From Rebecca billardiae RCC1528 (taxonomy: Eukaryota > Haptophyta): a stretch of 64,000 bases of DNA. Positions 1 through 10,665 of this stretch are shown here, one piece after another. A program made the translations under genes and the position numbers. Numbering within the stretch: the stretch's first letter is position 1; the number at the start of each line of letters is the position of its first letter. The notes beneath the pieces were generated by a model, which did not search any database, was not told where the DNA came from, and saw only the letters and a program-made list of their open reading frames with translations. The DNA is taken from assembly GCA_965240325.2 (NCBI GenBank), contig OZ251242.1, forward strand, positions 558,001 to 622,000, in the 5' to 3' direction.

Positions 1-140
1 CCGCCGCGTCGGCAGCGGACACCTTGTGCCCGACGGGGAGGGCGGGCTTGACGTGCACGCCGTCCGTGCCGAGCTCGAAGCGCCGGCGGAACCACGCGAG
101 CCGCGCGAGCCCCGGCGTGGGCAGCGAGCCGTCCACCGCA

Positions 141-177
<37 letters not shown>

Positions 178-1132
178 GCTGCGCCGCGTTGGCGCGCGCG
201 AGCTCGTCGGCGGCGAGGGCGAGGGCGAGCTCGGTCTCGGCCTCGACGGGCGAGGCGAAGAGGCGCTCCCGCCGCACGTGCTCCGGCCACACGCCGTGCG
301 CCGTGAGCGCCTGCAGCGCCAGCCGCAGCCGCTCCGCCCGCCGCGTGCGCGCGCGCGCGCCTCGCTCGCCCGGCAGCCGCAGCCGGCGCACGTACACGGG
401 CCCGGGGCGCGCGCAGTTCATGTCGCGCTCGTACGCCTCGTGGAAGAGGCGCGCGGTCTCGGTGTCCATCCGCGGGAGCAGCGGCGCCACGTCCGGCTCG
501 GGCAGCACGCGCGGCAGCGCGCGCGGCCCGTACCGCTCCGCCCAGAGCGAGAGGAAGAAAAGTCCGGATGAGTCGTGGAAGCAGCGCCGCAGCGCGTCGA
601 GCGCGGCGGCCTCGGCGCGGCCGTCGGCGGAGGGCGCGTCGCGCGCGCCCCAGCGCGACTCGTACAGCTCGAACGCCACGCGCGCCTGCCGCGCGCGCTC
701 GCGCACGCGCGGCACCACGCTGCCGCTCAGCACGTCGCGCTCGAGCGCTGTGTCCTCGAGCGTGCCGCTCACAAACACGCGCAGCGCGCGCCGCGCGCCC
801 GGCGGCGGGGGCGGGGCGGCGGGGGCGAGCGCGCCGCCGCCGAGCGCGGCGACGAACGCGTCCACGCTGCCCACCGCGTCGAGCAGCGCGGCGCGCGCGC
901 GCATGAACTCGGGCCTCGAGAGCGCGCCGTCGCGGTCCGTGTCCGCCTCGGCAAACCACACGCGCACGTCGGCGCGCGCGAGCCCGCGGTGCGCGAGGAG
1001 GCGCGCGAAGCCGTCGAGGCCGACGACGCCGGCGGGCGTCGAGAAGCGCGCAAAGTCGGCCTCCGCCTCCGCCGCCAGCCGGCGCTGCTGCTGCGCCTCG
1101 TCCTCGGGCGTGCAGCCGGCCGCGCCCAGCAT
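1..1132 (-). CDS. EF-hand plus NWD1-like N-terminal domain protein, partial (runs off the left edge)
   Basis: The minus strand is open from an ATG at 1132 to the window edge (about 377 codons), so the 3' part is missing. Near residue 60-75 there is a canonical EF-hand loop (DTDRDGALSRPE, with D1, D3, D5, G6 and E12). It is followed by RVFVSGTLEDTALERDVL, then FELYESRWG and FFLSLWAERYGPRALP. These match the N-terminal domain of NWD1/TANC-type NACHT-WD proteins (usual form: hFhSSTFxDMxxERD, then RWG, then a LGxRYG block). In those proteins the domain precedes a NACHT ATPase and WD repeats, which would lie outside this window. A 12-Gly run encoded by a GCC repeat (139-178) may vary in length. 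The frame is open upstream of 1132 without another ATG for about 25 codons, so an upstream exon is possible. Family assignment is by motif recognition only. Confidence 0.6.
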
Positions 1133-1764
1133 GATGCCCGGCCGCGACGGCGGCTGCTGCTCAAAGCTGCTGCCCAATCGGTGCGCACCAAACCCGCTGG
1201 GCCGATAGGCGAGTGAAACGGCCGCCGAGCGAACCTGTCCAGCTAGCGCGCCGGTTTTCTGCCTGTCGTTCTGACGATGCCCGAAATAAGGCGACTACAC
1301 TGACAAACAGTCCGTGGTCCGGCCCGACGGGTGACGCCAACCTCTCAGCTCTGCCTGCGCCGCCGCGCGACCCCACCTGCAGTCTCTATCCATCTATATC
1401 ATATGATAGATCATCTGTCACACTACAGTCTGCCAAGCGCCGCCGCCGCGCCGCGGATCGCCCTCGGCGCCGACAACACGTCGGCGTCATCGTCGGTCGA
1501 CCGCGCCTCCCGGACTGTCCGGCGCCACCGTGCCCCTGTCGTCCGGTCTCCCGCTGGCTCGCGGTGCGGCGCCTTCGAGTGCGCGCGCGCAGTGCACGGC
1601 GCCCCCGCCCGCAGCCAGCGCCCAGCACGCAGCAGCCGGCAGGCAGGCGTCCTTGCCGCCGCGGCCGCGGCCGCGTCGCGCGGGCGGACGTGCGGCCGTG
1701 CGTGTTGGTGTGTTCTCACTGTTCTGCCTCTGCTGGGGAGCGGCGCTGCTCGGGCGGCGGCGCA

Positions 1765-4181
1765 CTACTGCACGGCCACGGCGCTGCCGCCGCCGCCCGC
1801 CGCCGCGCGCGCCTCGCGCGCCTCGCGCGCCTCGGCGGCGGCGAGCGCGGCCGCGAGCGGCTGGCACTCGACCTTGTGCCCTGCGCGCCAGTGCGCCTTC
1901 TGACACTCGCGGCCGCAGTAGAGCGCGGCGTGGCAGCCGACGCACCGCAGCAGCGCGAGCCCGAGCCCCGCGTGCGGCGTGGGGCAGAGGGCGTTCCAGC
2001 ACTGCGTGTCGAGGTCGCGGTCGGCGGGCGGCGGCGGCGGGAGCGCGGCGGACGCGAGGAACGGCAGCAGGGCCGCCGCCGCCGCGGCCGAGACCTGGCC
2101 CGCGCCGTCGCACACGTCAGCGCCGGCCGCGCCGGCCGCCGCGCCGCCCGCGCCGCCCGCGCCCGCCGCGCCCGCCGCCGCCGCACCCGCGCCCGGCGCG
2201 CCCGGCGCCGAGCCATTCGCGTCGGCGCCCTCGCCCGCGCCCTCGCCCGGCGCGCCCCCCGCGCCCTCCCTGCCCGCCGCCGCGCCCGCCGCGCCCGCCG
2301 CGCCCGCTTCGCCCTCGGGCGCGCCCACGGCCTCGTCCAGCGCCGCGCTCAGCTCGCGCCCCACCTGCAGCGTGGGCTCGGCCTTGCGCAGCTCGTCGAC
2401 GTTGTGCAGCACGCGGCGGAGCTCGGCGATGGCCTTGCCCCGCGCGCCCGCCAGCTGCGCCGCGACGCCCTTGTCCGCGGGCACCGCCAGCGCCCAGTGC
2501 AGCACGCTCTCGCCGCCCACGCGCACCGTCAGCCAGCGCTCAAGCAGCTCGGCCATCGAGACAAACGCGCGCACGTGCTCGTTGGCGAGCTGCCCCGAGA
2601 GCGGCGGGTCGGTGGGCGGGAGCAGGCCGAGCGCGCGCCGCACGTTCGAGAGCATCTTCGCGTAGTTGAGCAGCGCGAGCGTCAGCCCCGTCGTCGTCAC
2701 CTGCGCGTGCACCGGCAGCTGCGGCCGCACGCTCAGCAGCTCGCCCAGGAAGGGGAGCAGCGTGGCGCGCGCAAACGGCTCGCCGAGCAGCGGCTCGAGG
2801 AGGCGCAGCGCGTCGTGCTGGTACGCCGGGTTGATCGGGCCGAGCTGCGGCGCGCACGTCGACTCGGCGTCGCCCACCGCCGTCGCGGCCGCGAGGCACG
2901 CCGCGATCGCCAGCGTCGCGTTCGACCCCGCGGCGTGCGCGTAGTTGAGCGCGGTCGTGCCGGCGCCGCCGTCCGCGCCGCCGCCGTCCGAGGTGTTCGC
3001 GCCCGCGACGTGCACGATGGCCGAGGCGGCGCGCGGCTCGAGGGCGAGCATGCCGATGCGCCGCGCGACGGCCTCGGCCGCGCCGCGCCGCGCGCTGCGC
3101 ACCGCCACCGGCCCGCCGCCCGGCAGCCCGAGCATCCGCCCGTGGATGGTCGCGAACGCCACCATCGCCGTCACCGCCACGCCCGCCGGCCGACGGTCGT
3201 TGCCGATCGCGGCGATCAGCGCGTTGACCACGTCCTCGTTGCGCCCGAGGCAGAGCTGGCGCGGCGCGTCGGACTGCGCGATCCAGCTGCGGGGCGGGGC
3301 GGGCGGGCGCGCGCGGGGGGGGGCGGGACGGGCGGTGAGCAGGGGCGCGGGCGCGCGCGGGCAGCTGCGCGCGCGCGCGCGCTGCACGCTCGAGCGGCGC
3401 GGCGCGCGGCCGCGCGCGGCCGCGCGCACATGAGCACCTCCGCCGCCTCGGACGCCACGCACATCGCGTCGCCGAAGAGCCAGGCGGCCTCGCCGCCCTC
3501 CGCCGCGCCGCCCTCCCCGCCCACGCCGCTGCCGAACGACGTCGCCATCCGCACGCTGCCGCCGAGGCTGAGCAGCCCGCTGACCTCGTCGTCCTCGCCG
3601 TCCTCGGGACGGTCGGTGGCGAGCGCGGCGTCGTCCATCTCGGTGAGCTGCGCGATGGCGGTGCAGAAGTGGGCGTCGGCCGCGAGCGCGTTCAGACCCT
3701 CGCCCATCGCGTGGTCCTGCCCCTTCAGCCCCGACAGGTCGAACAGGCTCAGCGCGCGGCGGCGCGCGCACGCGCGCGAGACGGCCGCGTCGCCGTGGTA
3801 CCGCGCCTCCTTGTACGCGCGGTCGGCGTTGAGGAAGTTGGCGGCGAGGAAGCGGACGTACGCGGTGGAGCCCTCTGCGGAGAGCTTCCAGCGCCGCACG
3901 AGCCCGTCCTCCGGGCTGTTCCACAGCAGCAGCTTGAGCTCGACCGCTTTGAGCGCGTCCTCGTCCTCGCGGCCGCCGCCGCTCGCCGCCAGCTCGGAGA
4001 CGACGCGCTCGGCGCGCTTCTTCGCGTTGCGCGACGGGCCGTCGCGCAGGCGCACGATGCGCTCGCGCATCTCGACCGAGCAGCCCTCGAGGATCCGCTC
4101 GAACGTCTGGCGCAGCGCCGTCGGCGGCAGGGCCATGGCCGCGGAGGGCGCGTCGCGAGGTCGCGGGAGCGCTTGGGCCAA
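1765..4181 (-). CDS. MYND zinc-finger protein, 2 exons (4181-3430, 3286-1765), 757 aa
   Basis: Exon 1 (4181-3430) and exon 2 (3286-1765) are joined across a 143-nt intron (3429-3287) with donor GTGCGCG and acceptor GCAG; the spliced codon is ATC. The C-terminus, residues about 680-722, is a textbook MYND finger: C-x4-C, then CVGCHAALYCGRECQKAHW, then H-x3-C. MYND fingers bind proline-rich partner proteins, often in chromatin or methyltransferase complexes. Before it lies a long Ala/Gly-rich linker and a helical stretch with short repeats that could be armadillo-like. The N-terminus (residues 1-250) is helical and charged and was not recognised. No SET domain is visible. The start at 4181 is the first ATG after the short divergent promoter; an in-frame ATG 15 codons later (MALPPTALRQ) is an alternative. 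Confidence 0.8.
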
Positions 4182-4353
4182 CCGCGGAACCAGCAGTCCG
4201 GGCGGGGGCGTGAATGGTCCGGGTTGGATGCATCAGGGGATCCCATCCACTGCTACAATATTTATCTAGGATCCCGCCTGTGAAATGATCCAGCCGCAGC
4301 CGCCCATCCCATTCCCAACGCTCCCGGTTCGGAGAGGCTCCTCGCCGCCCGCC
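4182..4353. promoter_or_regulatory. Short divergent intergenic region, likely bidirectional promoter
   Basis: There are 172 bp between the start codons of the MYND gene (minus) and the small gene at 4354 (plus). It holds an AT-rich patch, CTACAATATTTATCT (about 4251-4266), in otherwise GC-rich DNA. Promoter function is inferred from position only. Confidence 0.3.
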
Positions 4354-4662
4354 ATGACGCGCTACATCGTGCTCGCACACCCGATGCTGCAGACCGACGT
4401 CAACGCGCTGCCGTCGGACGTGCGCGGCGTCGTGGTCGAGAAGTCCACACGCTCCGCCACCGGCGAGGCGCAGCTCGACGCGGCCGGCGTGCACGCGCTC
4501 GGCGACGCGCTCACCCTCGACCTGCCAAAGGGGTCGTTCGGCATCCTCAACGAGCTGCCGTCAGTCGAGGCCTTCGCGGCGGAGCTCACCCCTTCGGGCG
4601 CCAAGTACCTGCAGAGCATGGGCGCCGATCTCGAGATCGACCAGCAGATGCATGCCTTCTAA
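4354..4662 (+). CDS. Small conserved-looking protein of unknown function, 102 aa
   Basis: A single-exon frame of 102 aa begins MTRYIVLAHPML and ends DQQMHAF. It is balanced in composition, unlike the Arg/Ala-rich noise frames around it, with alternating hydrophobic beta/alpha-like segments (RYIVLAHPM, VRGVVVEKST, SFGILNELPS). That and the codon choice (strong G/C third positions) support real coding. It has no signal peptide and no membrane segment. It is divergently arranged with the MYND gene, 172 bp away. I do not recognise the family. The frame is open upstream, but the ATG at 4354 follows a purine-poor CGCCCGCC stretch and starts the well-composed part. Confidence 0.55.
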   Translation: MTRYIVLAHPMLQTDVNALPSDVRGVVVEKSTRSATGEAQLDAAGVHALGDALTLDLPKGSFGILNELPSVEAFAAELTPSGAKYLQSMGADLEIDQQMHAF

Positions 4663-5061
4663 GCGCTGGCCACGGCAATGAAACCGCACGAATGACGGCC
4701 GCGCACGCCCGCCGCCATTGGCCCGGGCCGCGGCCGGTACTCCCATCCCAGTCCCAGGCCGTCCGTGACGACGGCCCCGCATGTCAGGGTTCAGACCAGA
4801 TGATGTCAATATGGTATTATAATAATGTATGTTGATACAGCCCATGAGCGTCCCCGAACCGTTCCGGCGCGGCCCCGGCGGCCGTGGCGGCCGAGCTGGC
4901 GGCGACCCGCCGCGCGCGCGGGGCCGGCCCGGGGGCTGGTCACCGGCCGCCCTGCCGCGTCTGCATCCGTCCGTGCCCGATGACACCCGAAGCATCATCG
5001 GAGCCGCGATTCAGTGGCGCGCTGCCAGCCAGCAGCCTGGCCAGCCTGGCACCGGCCGGCC
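4663..5061. other. Intergenic DNA
   Basis: This stretch holds GC-rich sequence with a short AT-rich patch around 4805-4835 that could serve in 3'-end formation of the 4354-4662 gene. I see no convincing gene. Confidence 0.4.
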
Positions 5062-5537
5062 GACTCATTCTATGATTTAACGACACAGGTAGGACGGCGC
5101 AGGTCTCCTGATTCGTCGTCGGCAGTGCCCGATCGTCGACGACACGAAGTCGGCGCTGGTGGCAGAGCATAGCCTGAACCGCGATCGAATGGCTTGAGCG
5201 CGGCCTTGAGCTGCTGGAGCGCGATCCACCTGCGCTGCGCGGCTCGCATGGACCTGCTGTGCCCCGAGCGAGGGCGAGGGTGCAGGTCCGGATGTCAGAC
5301 GGCCGTCTCAGCCGCTGGGCCCTGGCGGGTGATCCGGCGGTGATGTAGTCGTCCCCGTGTGCCCTGCGCGGCCGCGTGCGCGCTTGCCGCTCTGCTCAGC
5401 TGGCTTGCTGGCGGCGGCTGGCGCTGCTGCGGCGTGCAGGGTACGCTTTGCCCCGGACTGCTGCGCATCCTCGTCGTCCGAGTCGTCGTCCATGGACGAG
5501 TCTCGGTCCGCGTGGGGGACAGCAGCTGGAGCAGGCG
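5062..5537 (-). repeat. LINE-like repeat R1, 5'-truncated copy (3' end at 5062)
   Basis: These 476 bp are almost identical to 38015-38488, with a few substitutions and a 3-bp indel near 5140. Read on the minus strand, the repeat contains the last ~70 codons of an Arg/Ala/Pro-rich frame (ending SPPDHPPGPSG), then about 220 bp of noncoding DNA ending CCTGTGTCGTTAAATCAT...GAATGAGTC. The same terminal sequence ends two other copies (16364 and a remnant near 12016). A shared 3' end with different 5' truncation points is what non-LTR retrotransposons leave. No reverse transcriptase is present, so the class is inferred. Confidence 0.6.
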
Positions 5538-5564
5538 CAGGTGTCTTCGGCACTCGGTCCGCGC

Positions 5565-6470
5565 GGCCTGTTTTATTTCTACGAGAGCCCAACGGCGACA
5601 TTCGCCAAAACGCGGGTAAAATGGCGGCTTGCGGCTTGCCCGCTGGTGGGTGCCGGCGCGATTGCAGAGTAGTGATGGCACGTCGTTGGCGCATGTTCGT
5701 ACTAGGGCGCTGAGCTGTAGCGAAAGGTGTTGCCAAGACATGCTGCTTGCTTCGCCATGACACAGAGGTCACTCGCAGCGCACGGCAGTGTGACGATCGC
5801 CACGCCGCGGCGGCAGACCGCAGTAGTTGCGGGCGCGCTGCAAGCTGCAAGCACTCTGCCTTGGCTGCGTCGCGCCCGTGTCAGCTGGTGAACCAGGATA
5901 GTTGAACAACAGATGGACTGCAAATGATTCCAGCTCTACTCGGTCCGCCACCACTTCCTTGTCGAGCGTGAGATGTTTCTGTTGCGTGCGCTCGCATGCA
6001 GCTAGTGCCGCCTGCATTTGAACGTGGTCACGGCAGGTTGGTGGGCCGGTTGCTGAAGCCTCCTCGGCGTAGATGACGACAAGGTGCGTGCCACGCGCAC
6101 CCATGACGCGCGGAAAGGCGTGCACACGCGTCCTCGCGCATCTAGCAGGCTGCAGTCTTGGACAAGATGATGAGAACAAGCCTGCCAGTGCCCTCGCCGC
6201 GCGGGCGCGAGCGCGCGGAGAGTTCTAGGATCCGACCCATGGTGTTGGGTGTACCTCGTGTGCGACAATGGCGAGGCGGACGAGAGCCGCAACGGGATTC
6301 CTGCACTCACCGGTCACTAAGGAGTGCAGGAATCGCGTTCCTCGCGCACGTGGGGGCCGCCATCGGCCGTGAGAGGTACACCCAACGGGGCGTGACACCG
6401 ATTCCCACTGGCGGCCAAGGGTTTGTCGCCGTGACATAGTAAATGGAATCTGGTAGAAATAAAACAGGCC
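5565..6470 (+). mobile_element. 906-bp TIR element, copy A (nonautonomous DNA transposon family), TSD GCGC
   Basis: The element begins GGCCTGTTTTATTTCTAC and ends with the reverse complement (GTAGAAATAAAACAGGCC), an 18-bp perfect terminal inverted repeat. It is flanked by GCGC at 5561-5564 and 6471-6474. It is nearly identical to 21892-22797 in inverted orientation (also 906 bp) and related to the diverged copy at 10666-11582. No transposase is encoded; short frames inside are conserved only because the DNA is. Near the right half it holds two nested stems: an outer 14-bp stem (6244-6257 with 6373-6386) and an inner 13-bp stem (6296-6308 with 6322-6334). Superfamilies with 4-bp duplications include Sola, Chapaev and Ginger; I cannot choose between them. 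Confidence 0.9.
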
Positions 6471-6519
6471 GCGCCGCGTACTCTCGGTACCGCAGACAGA
6501 GCACGGGCCCAGGCCCACT

Positions 6520-6581
6520 CACCTCGAGGGGTGGGCCGCCGGGCTGCACCACCGGTACCGGGCGGTCGACCCCTCGAGGTG
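6520..6581. repeat. Inverted repeat able to form a hairpin
   Basis: CACCTCGAGGGGT at 6520-6532 is perfectly complementary to 6569-6581, with a 36-bp spacer that itself contains partly complementary CCGCC/GGCGG and the palindrome ACCGGT. It lies 50 bp outside the right end of TIR element copy A. Its function is unknown. Confidence 0.7.
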
Positions 6582-8432
6582 GCGTCGGCGGTAGTAGTTG
6601 TGGCCGCGTCATTGCCCAACGCGCTTTTGGCGGCGCGCTCCCTCTCCGAGCCCCTCTCACTGACTGGGCGTAGGAGGCCGTCGGCGGTGGCGCGCGGCTC
6701 GGGGGACGAGGTGGCGGGGCGCCTCGTCTGCCAGCTGCACGACGCTTTACCGTCTTCATGCAGGCCTGCCAGGCCACCGACGACGGCGGCTTGCGCGACT
6801 CCAGGGTGCGCTTTTGTGTCGAGCAACTCCTGTCGGGACGGGGACGGTGCTGCGACCCCACAGCGGGCACAGGGCGGGGCTGGGGTTCCAGTGGGGAACC
6901 GCGGCCCCGCGACTCCCAGCGCGCCGGCCCGCGGGCCGGCCCCGCGCCCCCGCCGCCGCGCCGCGCAAGGCGGCGGCAGCCACACCGGCCTCCAGTGTGC
7001 CTGGGCAGCCTGGCTGGCGCTGCGATTTGCGAAGGAAGGAAGGAGGGGTCCACGTGCATGTTGGCAGAAGAAAGCACTTCGCGCACGGCTCGCTGGTGAA
7101 GCCGGCCACGGGGTGGCGTCGGGCACGCCGCGCTGCCGATGCGCGTGCGGACCCAATGCCGCAGCTTTCCGCAACCGCAACGCTGGAAGTGGAGGACCCT
7201 CCCAGGAGTCTGCGTCGGCGCCCTCGGCGACGGACCGACTCACCGACGAGTGAGATGTCGTTGGCGCGAACTTCGTGGGCCCACCAGTCCGGAGAGGAGC
7301 GAGCAACCGACGCTGGCTTTCTCAGGCCACCTGGATAGAATGATGGGCAGCCAGGGGCTGGCGGCCGCCGAGAGGTGCCGCCTCCTCCCACACCCGCGCT
7401 GGCCAAGACGGCGCGGCGGCGCGGCGGGGTGACGCTGATGTACAAGTATGTGGATGGACCTGCCCCACCCTGCATCATTATCTTCCCGTTTTCCCCTCCC
7501 GGCTGGGCGGCTCTGGATCCACGAGTCGACGCGGCGTCGCTCATGAACAGCGCAGGCAGCTTGTGAGTGCAATAGCAGTAGTTGCTGGCGCGGGGCGCGC
7601 GGCCGTGCCGATCGATCTCGCGGAGCGGTCATCGGGCGTCGTTGTGCACGTGTTGGACGGAGGCGTCACACAGGGGCGTTGCGCCAGCTGGACAAACGCC
7701 CTCCGGTCTTTTCAATCTGCGCTTTTCAAAACGAAATGTTCCGCGCTCTGTCCCTCGGCAAAGCGCGGCGGATGGCGGCTTCGCCGCCGCATGGGCGCGC
7801 GAGTCGCCGTTGCCCGCAGAAGACGTGCGTCAGAGGCAAGGAAGCGGGCAGATGGCACGTCGAGCATGTCATGGGACTCGGTCGCGACGCTCGCCAGCCT
7901 CAGCGCGCGCGGCGAAACCAGGTCCATGGGCGCCCAGCGTGCAGGCGGCACGGCCACGCCGCTGGGCCGCGCGACCGGCCTCGCAAGCGTCCTTGCGGCG
8001 CGAAAGGGCATCCCAGCTGCGGTCATTCGACGTGTGCGTCGGGAGACGTGTGCCAGCTAGCCAATGCGCACGCGCCGCGAGCTGCAAGGCGTGCGCAAAC
8101 GCCGCCCGCCGTGCTCCGAAAGCGGCCGACAGCGGGAGAGGGCCCCGATCCGAAGGCGGCTCTCGCCGGGGAACCTCCACTACCATAGTCCAAGGAGAAT
8201 CCTGGGTGGTGGGTCCCTTCGCGTTTGTTCTGCTGGCGCAACGCTCCGGAGTCACCAGAAATCATAGTCAGCACCTAATCTCGCCTGCCTAAGCTGTACT
8301 CACAAATGTGTGATAATTCTATCTAGATGATTTGAAGACACAGGCACGAGGGATAATAAAAGCGCCGCCGCCGTATTCAAAATCGTTTCGCGTGCCTCAA
8401 CGAAATCGCCGCGCGAGTTGCTCACTCGACAA
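6582..8432. other. Intergenic DNA, no gene recognised
   Basis: Long frames are present on both strands, but all are Arg/Ala/Pro/Gly-rich with no domain, no consistent splice pattern and no match to the codon style of the neighbouring genes. Direct comparison with other repeats in the window showed no match. A short AT-rich interval (8260-8370) precedes the gene at 8433 and probably holds its promoter. Confidence 0.5.
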
Positions 8433-9842
8433 ATGGCCCCCTTCAATCTCAACAAGTCCCAGGGGCAACGCCGGGCGCCTCGGCTGTTCGGCAAGCGTGG
8501 GGCAGACGCAGAGCGCGGCAATGGGGAGCCAGCGGAGAGTGCAGACGCCTCGGCTGCGCTGCGGCCGCCGCAGGCCGAGCAACCGACGCCTCCCGGCATC
8601 CAGAAAGGCCGCACGCAGCGCTTCAAGGTGGACGAGTACAGGCACGGCGCGATGATCTATCTTCACTTCAGCCTGTGGGCCGCGATCGTACCGATGGTCT
8701 ACATCTGGACGCTGACGCTGCAGCTTTACTGGAGCCCAGGCCACTACACGCGGTACAACCACGCTCTGCCCGACAGCTTTTCGACGCCTGGCCTGGACCC
8801 CGGCGTGCCTGGCGACCCCAGGTCCATCGGGTACACGCTCTCCTCGTTCATCTCGAACGCACACTCCACTGGGATGATGGCCTTTGCGTTCAAGGGCAAC
8901 TCGTTCATCACGTGCGCGCGCGGGTAGCGCTCATGGTTGGCCGGTTGCCGGGGCGCAGCTAGCATGCATCTGACAAGAGTACTCACGCGCGGTGAATACG
9001 CGGCCTCCCTGCGTCCCTATCTTCTCCGTCGCGTGCCCCCTGGTGTTCGGCGCGCCGACCGAATGCCCGGGGCGCGCCCATCAGGTGGTCTGAGTACGGG
9101 CTGCGCGCATTCCTCGAGAACGTGGCTGAGGACGACGAGAACGACGATCGCTACATGTACGCATTCATCCTGATCTCCATCCACGAGATCGCCTTCGGGC
9201 TCTTCATGGCCTTCTCCACGGACTACATGCCGATCTCTCACCTCGTCTCCGTGGTCTGCTTCTGTATCTCGTCCGTCGCGGCGTACGTGTACCTGAACGC
9301 GATTGGCAAGTACTACCGCGCGTTGCATGGTGACTCCAGGCACGGCCTGCATCCCAACTGCATATGGCTCCTCGGCGCTGCAGTAGGCGCCTTTTCCATC
9401 GTGCGCGCTCGCGTCCACGCGTGCCCGCCGGTGTGCGTCGGGCAGGCAGCGCGCTGTGATAAGCGCATCATCCCCCTCCTCTCCCCCGCAGCTGCTCATG
9501 TTCGTCATCATCCATCAACTCTTTGACACGAACTGGGGCCACTGGTTCTGGGCGTGCGAGTGCACCGGCATCAGCAGTATCCTGCTCGTCCAGCTCGTCG
9601 ATCGATACTCCAAGTTCGTCGAGAATCGCGGGTGGCCACACACGCGTTACGTCCTCACGTTCGGCCTCACCGGCGATCCACACGGCAAGGACTACATGGT
9701 GTCTCATGTTAGTGACGCGGATGGCACAGTGAGGAGGGCGTCGCTCTTTGGGGGGGTGGCCCGGAAGGTCAGCATCAACACCGGACCCGCGGCAAGTCCT
9801 CGCCTCAAAGCCGCTACGACTGTGCTGCCCATGTCTGGCTGA
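8433..9842 (+). CDS. Multi-pass membrane protein, 3 exons, 375 aa (possibly Frag1/DRAM/Sfk1-like)
   Basis: The exons are 8433-8911, 9085-9382 and 9492-9842. The introns are 173 and 109 nt (donors GTGCGCG and GTAGGCG, acceptors TCAG and GCAG), and the spliced frame totals 1128 nt. After a polar, Pro-rich N-terminus of about 75 residues, the protein has about five or six hydrophobic segments, for example MIYLHFSLWAAIVPMVYIW, MYAFILISIHEIAFGLFMAF, LVSVVCFCISSVAAYVYL, LLMFVIIHQLF and WACECTGISSILLVQL. Splicing restores continuous sequence at both joints (NSFITWSEYG and WLLGAALLMF), which supports the model. The layout and the HE/HQ residues inside membrane segments recall the Frag1/DRAM/Sfk1 group, but I am not certain. 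The C-terminal 60 residues are polar and likely cytoplasmic. Confidence 0.75.
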
Positions 9843-10665
9843 TGCGGACGGAGCGCAGTAGCAGATGCATATATATATGGGTTGGCGCTGCGCGTCAACT
9901 TGGGCTGGAAACCTGTTTCTGAAACGCATGATGGCACGCCGGGCCGGTCGCCCGAGCTCGGAATTCCGACGCTGCCACGGGCGCCACAGGGGCGCAGCGG
10001 CGGGGCTGACGTGACGCGCGCGCGCGTGTGCATGTCTGACCACGGAGTGCGCGCTGCAATGACTGGCCCGTCTGCAGCACCCCGCCCCGCGCTGTGAGTG
10101 AGAGTGTGCCCCGCGCCCAAGCGAGAAGGCGGGCCGCGGGCGGCACTCCGCCGACCTCGCCGGCCGCCGACCAGCCCGCGGCTGCCTGCTGCAGCTCGTG
10201 GAACACGCAGTCGCGCGCTCGCGCGTGGAGCCAGGCGGCCCTGCGCGTATGCGCCCGCCGGGCTTGCCGCTGCATTCGCTGGCACCGCAGGCGAGCCGCT
10301 CGTCGCGCGCAGTGCAGGTCGAGCCCTCCGCCGCCACCGAGCCGGCGCCACGCCTCGCGCTCGTGCTCGAGCTGAGGCGGCGCGTGTCGCCCGAGCCGGC
10401 GGGTTCGCGCGCGTGCGCGTGGTGGACAGCCTCGCGCGTGCGCCCGCCGCGCGCCCCGCGTCGCTCGCTTGGCGCCGCACGCGAGCCGCTCGTCGCGCGA
10501 CCGAACGACTCGGAACGAGACGTCAATCGCAAGGGCGACCCTTGGAATGGCGTGGGCTCTCCGCCTGTCGTCCTTCACGGGCCGTCGTCGACGCGAGGCC
10601 GCGCGAGGTTGCTCCGATGCTCCAGCTCACAGTCCAATGCAGGATGATACCCGCGTGCCACTGTC
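9843..10665. other. Intergenic DNA between the membrane-protein gene and TIR copy C
   Basis: It holds GC-rich DNA with a duplicated short segment, CGAGCCGCTCGTCGCGCG (about 10289 and about 10485), and overlapping low-complexity frames. I see no convincing gene. Confidence 0.4.

Noticed and set aside
6531-7253. A 240-codon frame downstream of TIR copy A
   Set aside because: Ala/Arg/Pro/Gly-rich, begins within an inverted repeat, no domain; equal-length frames exist on the other strand.
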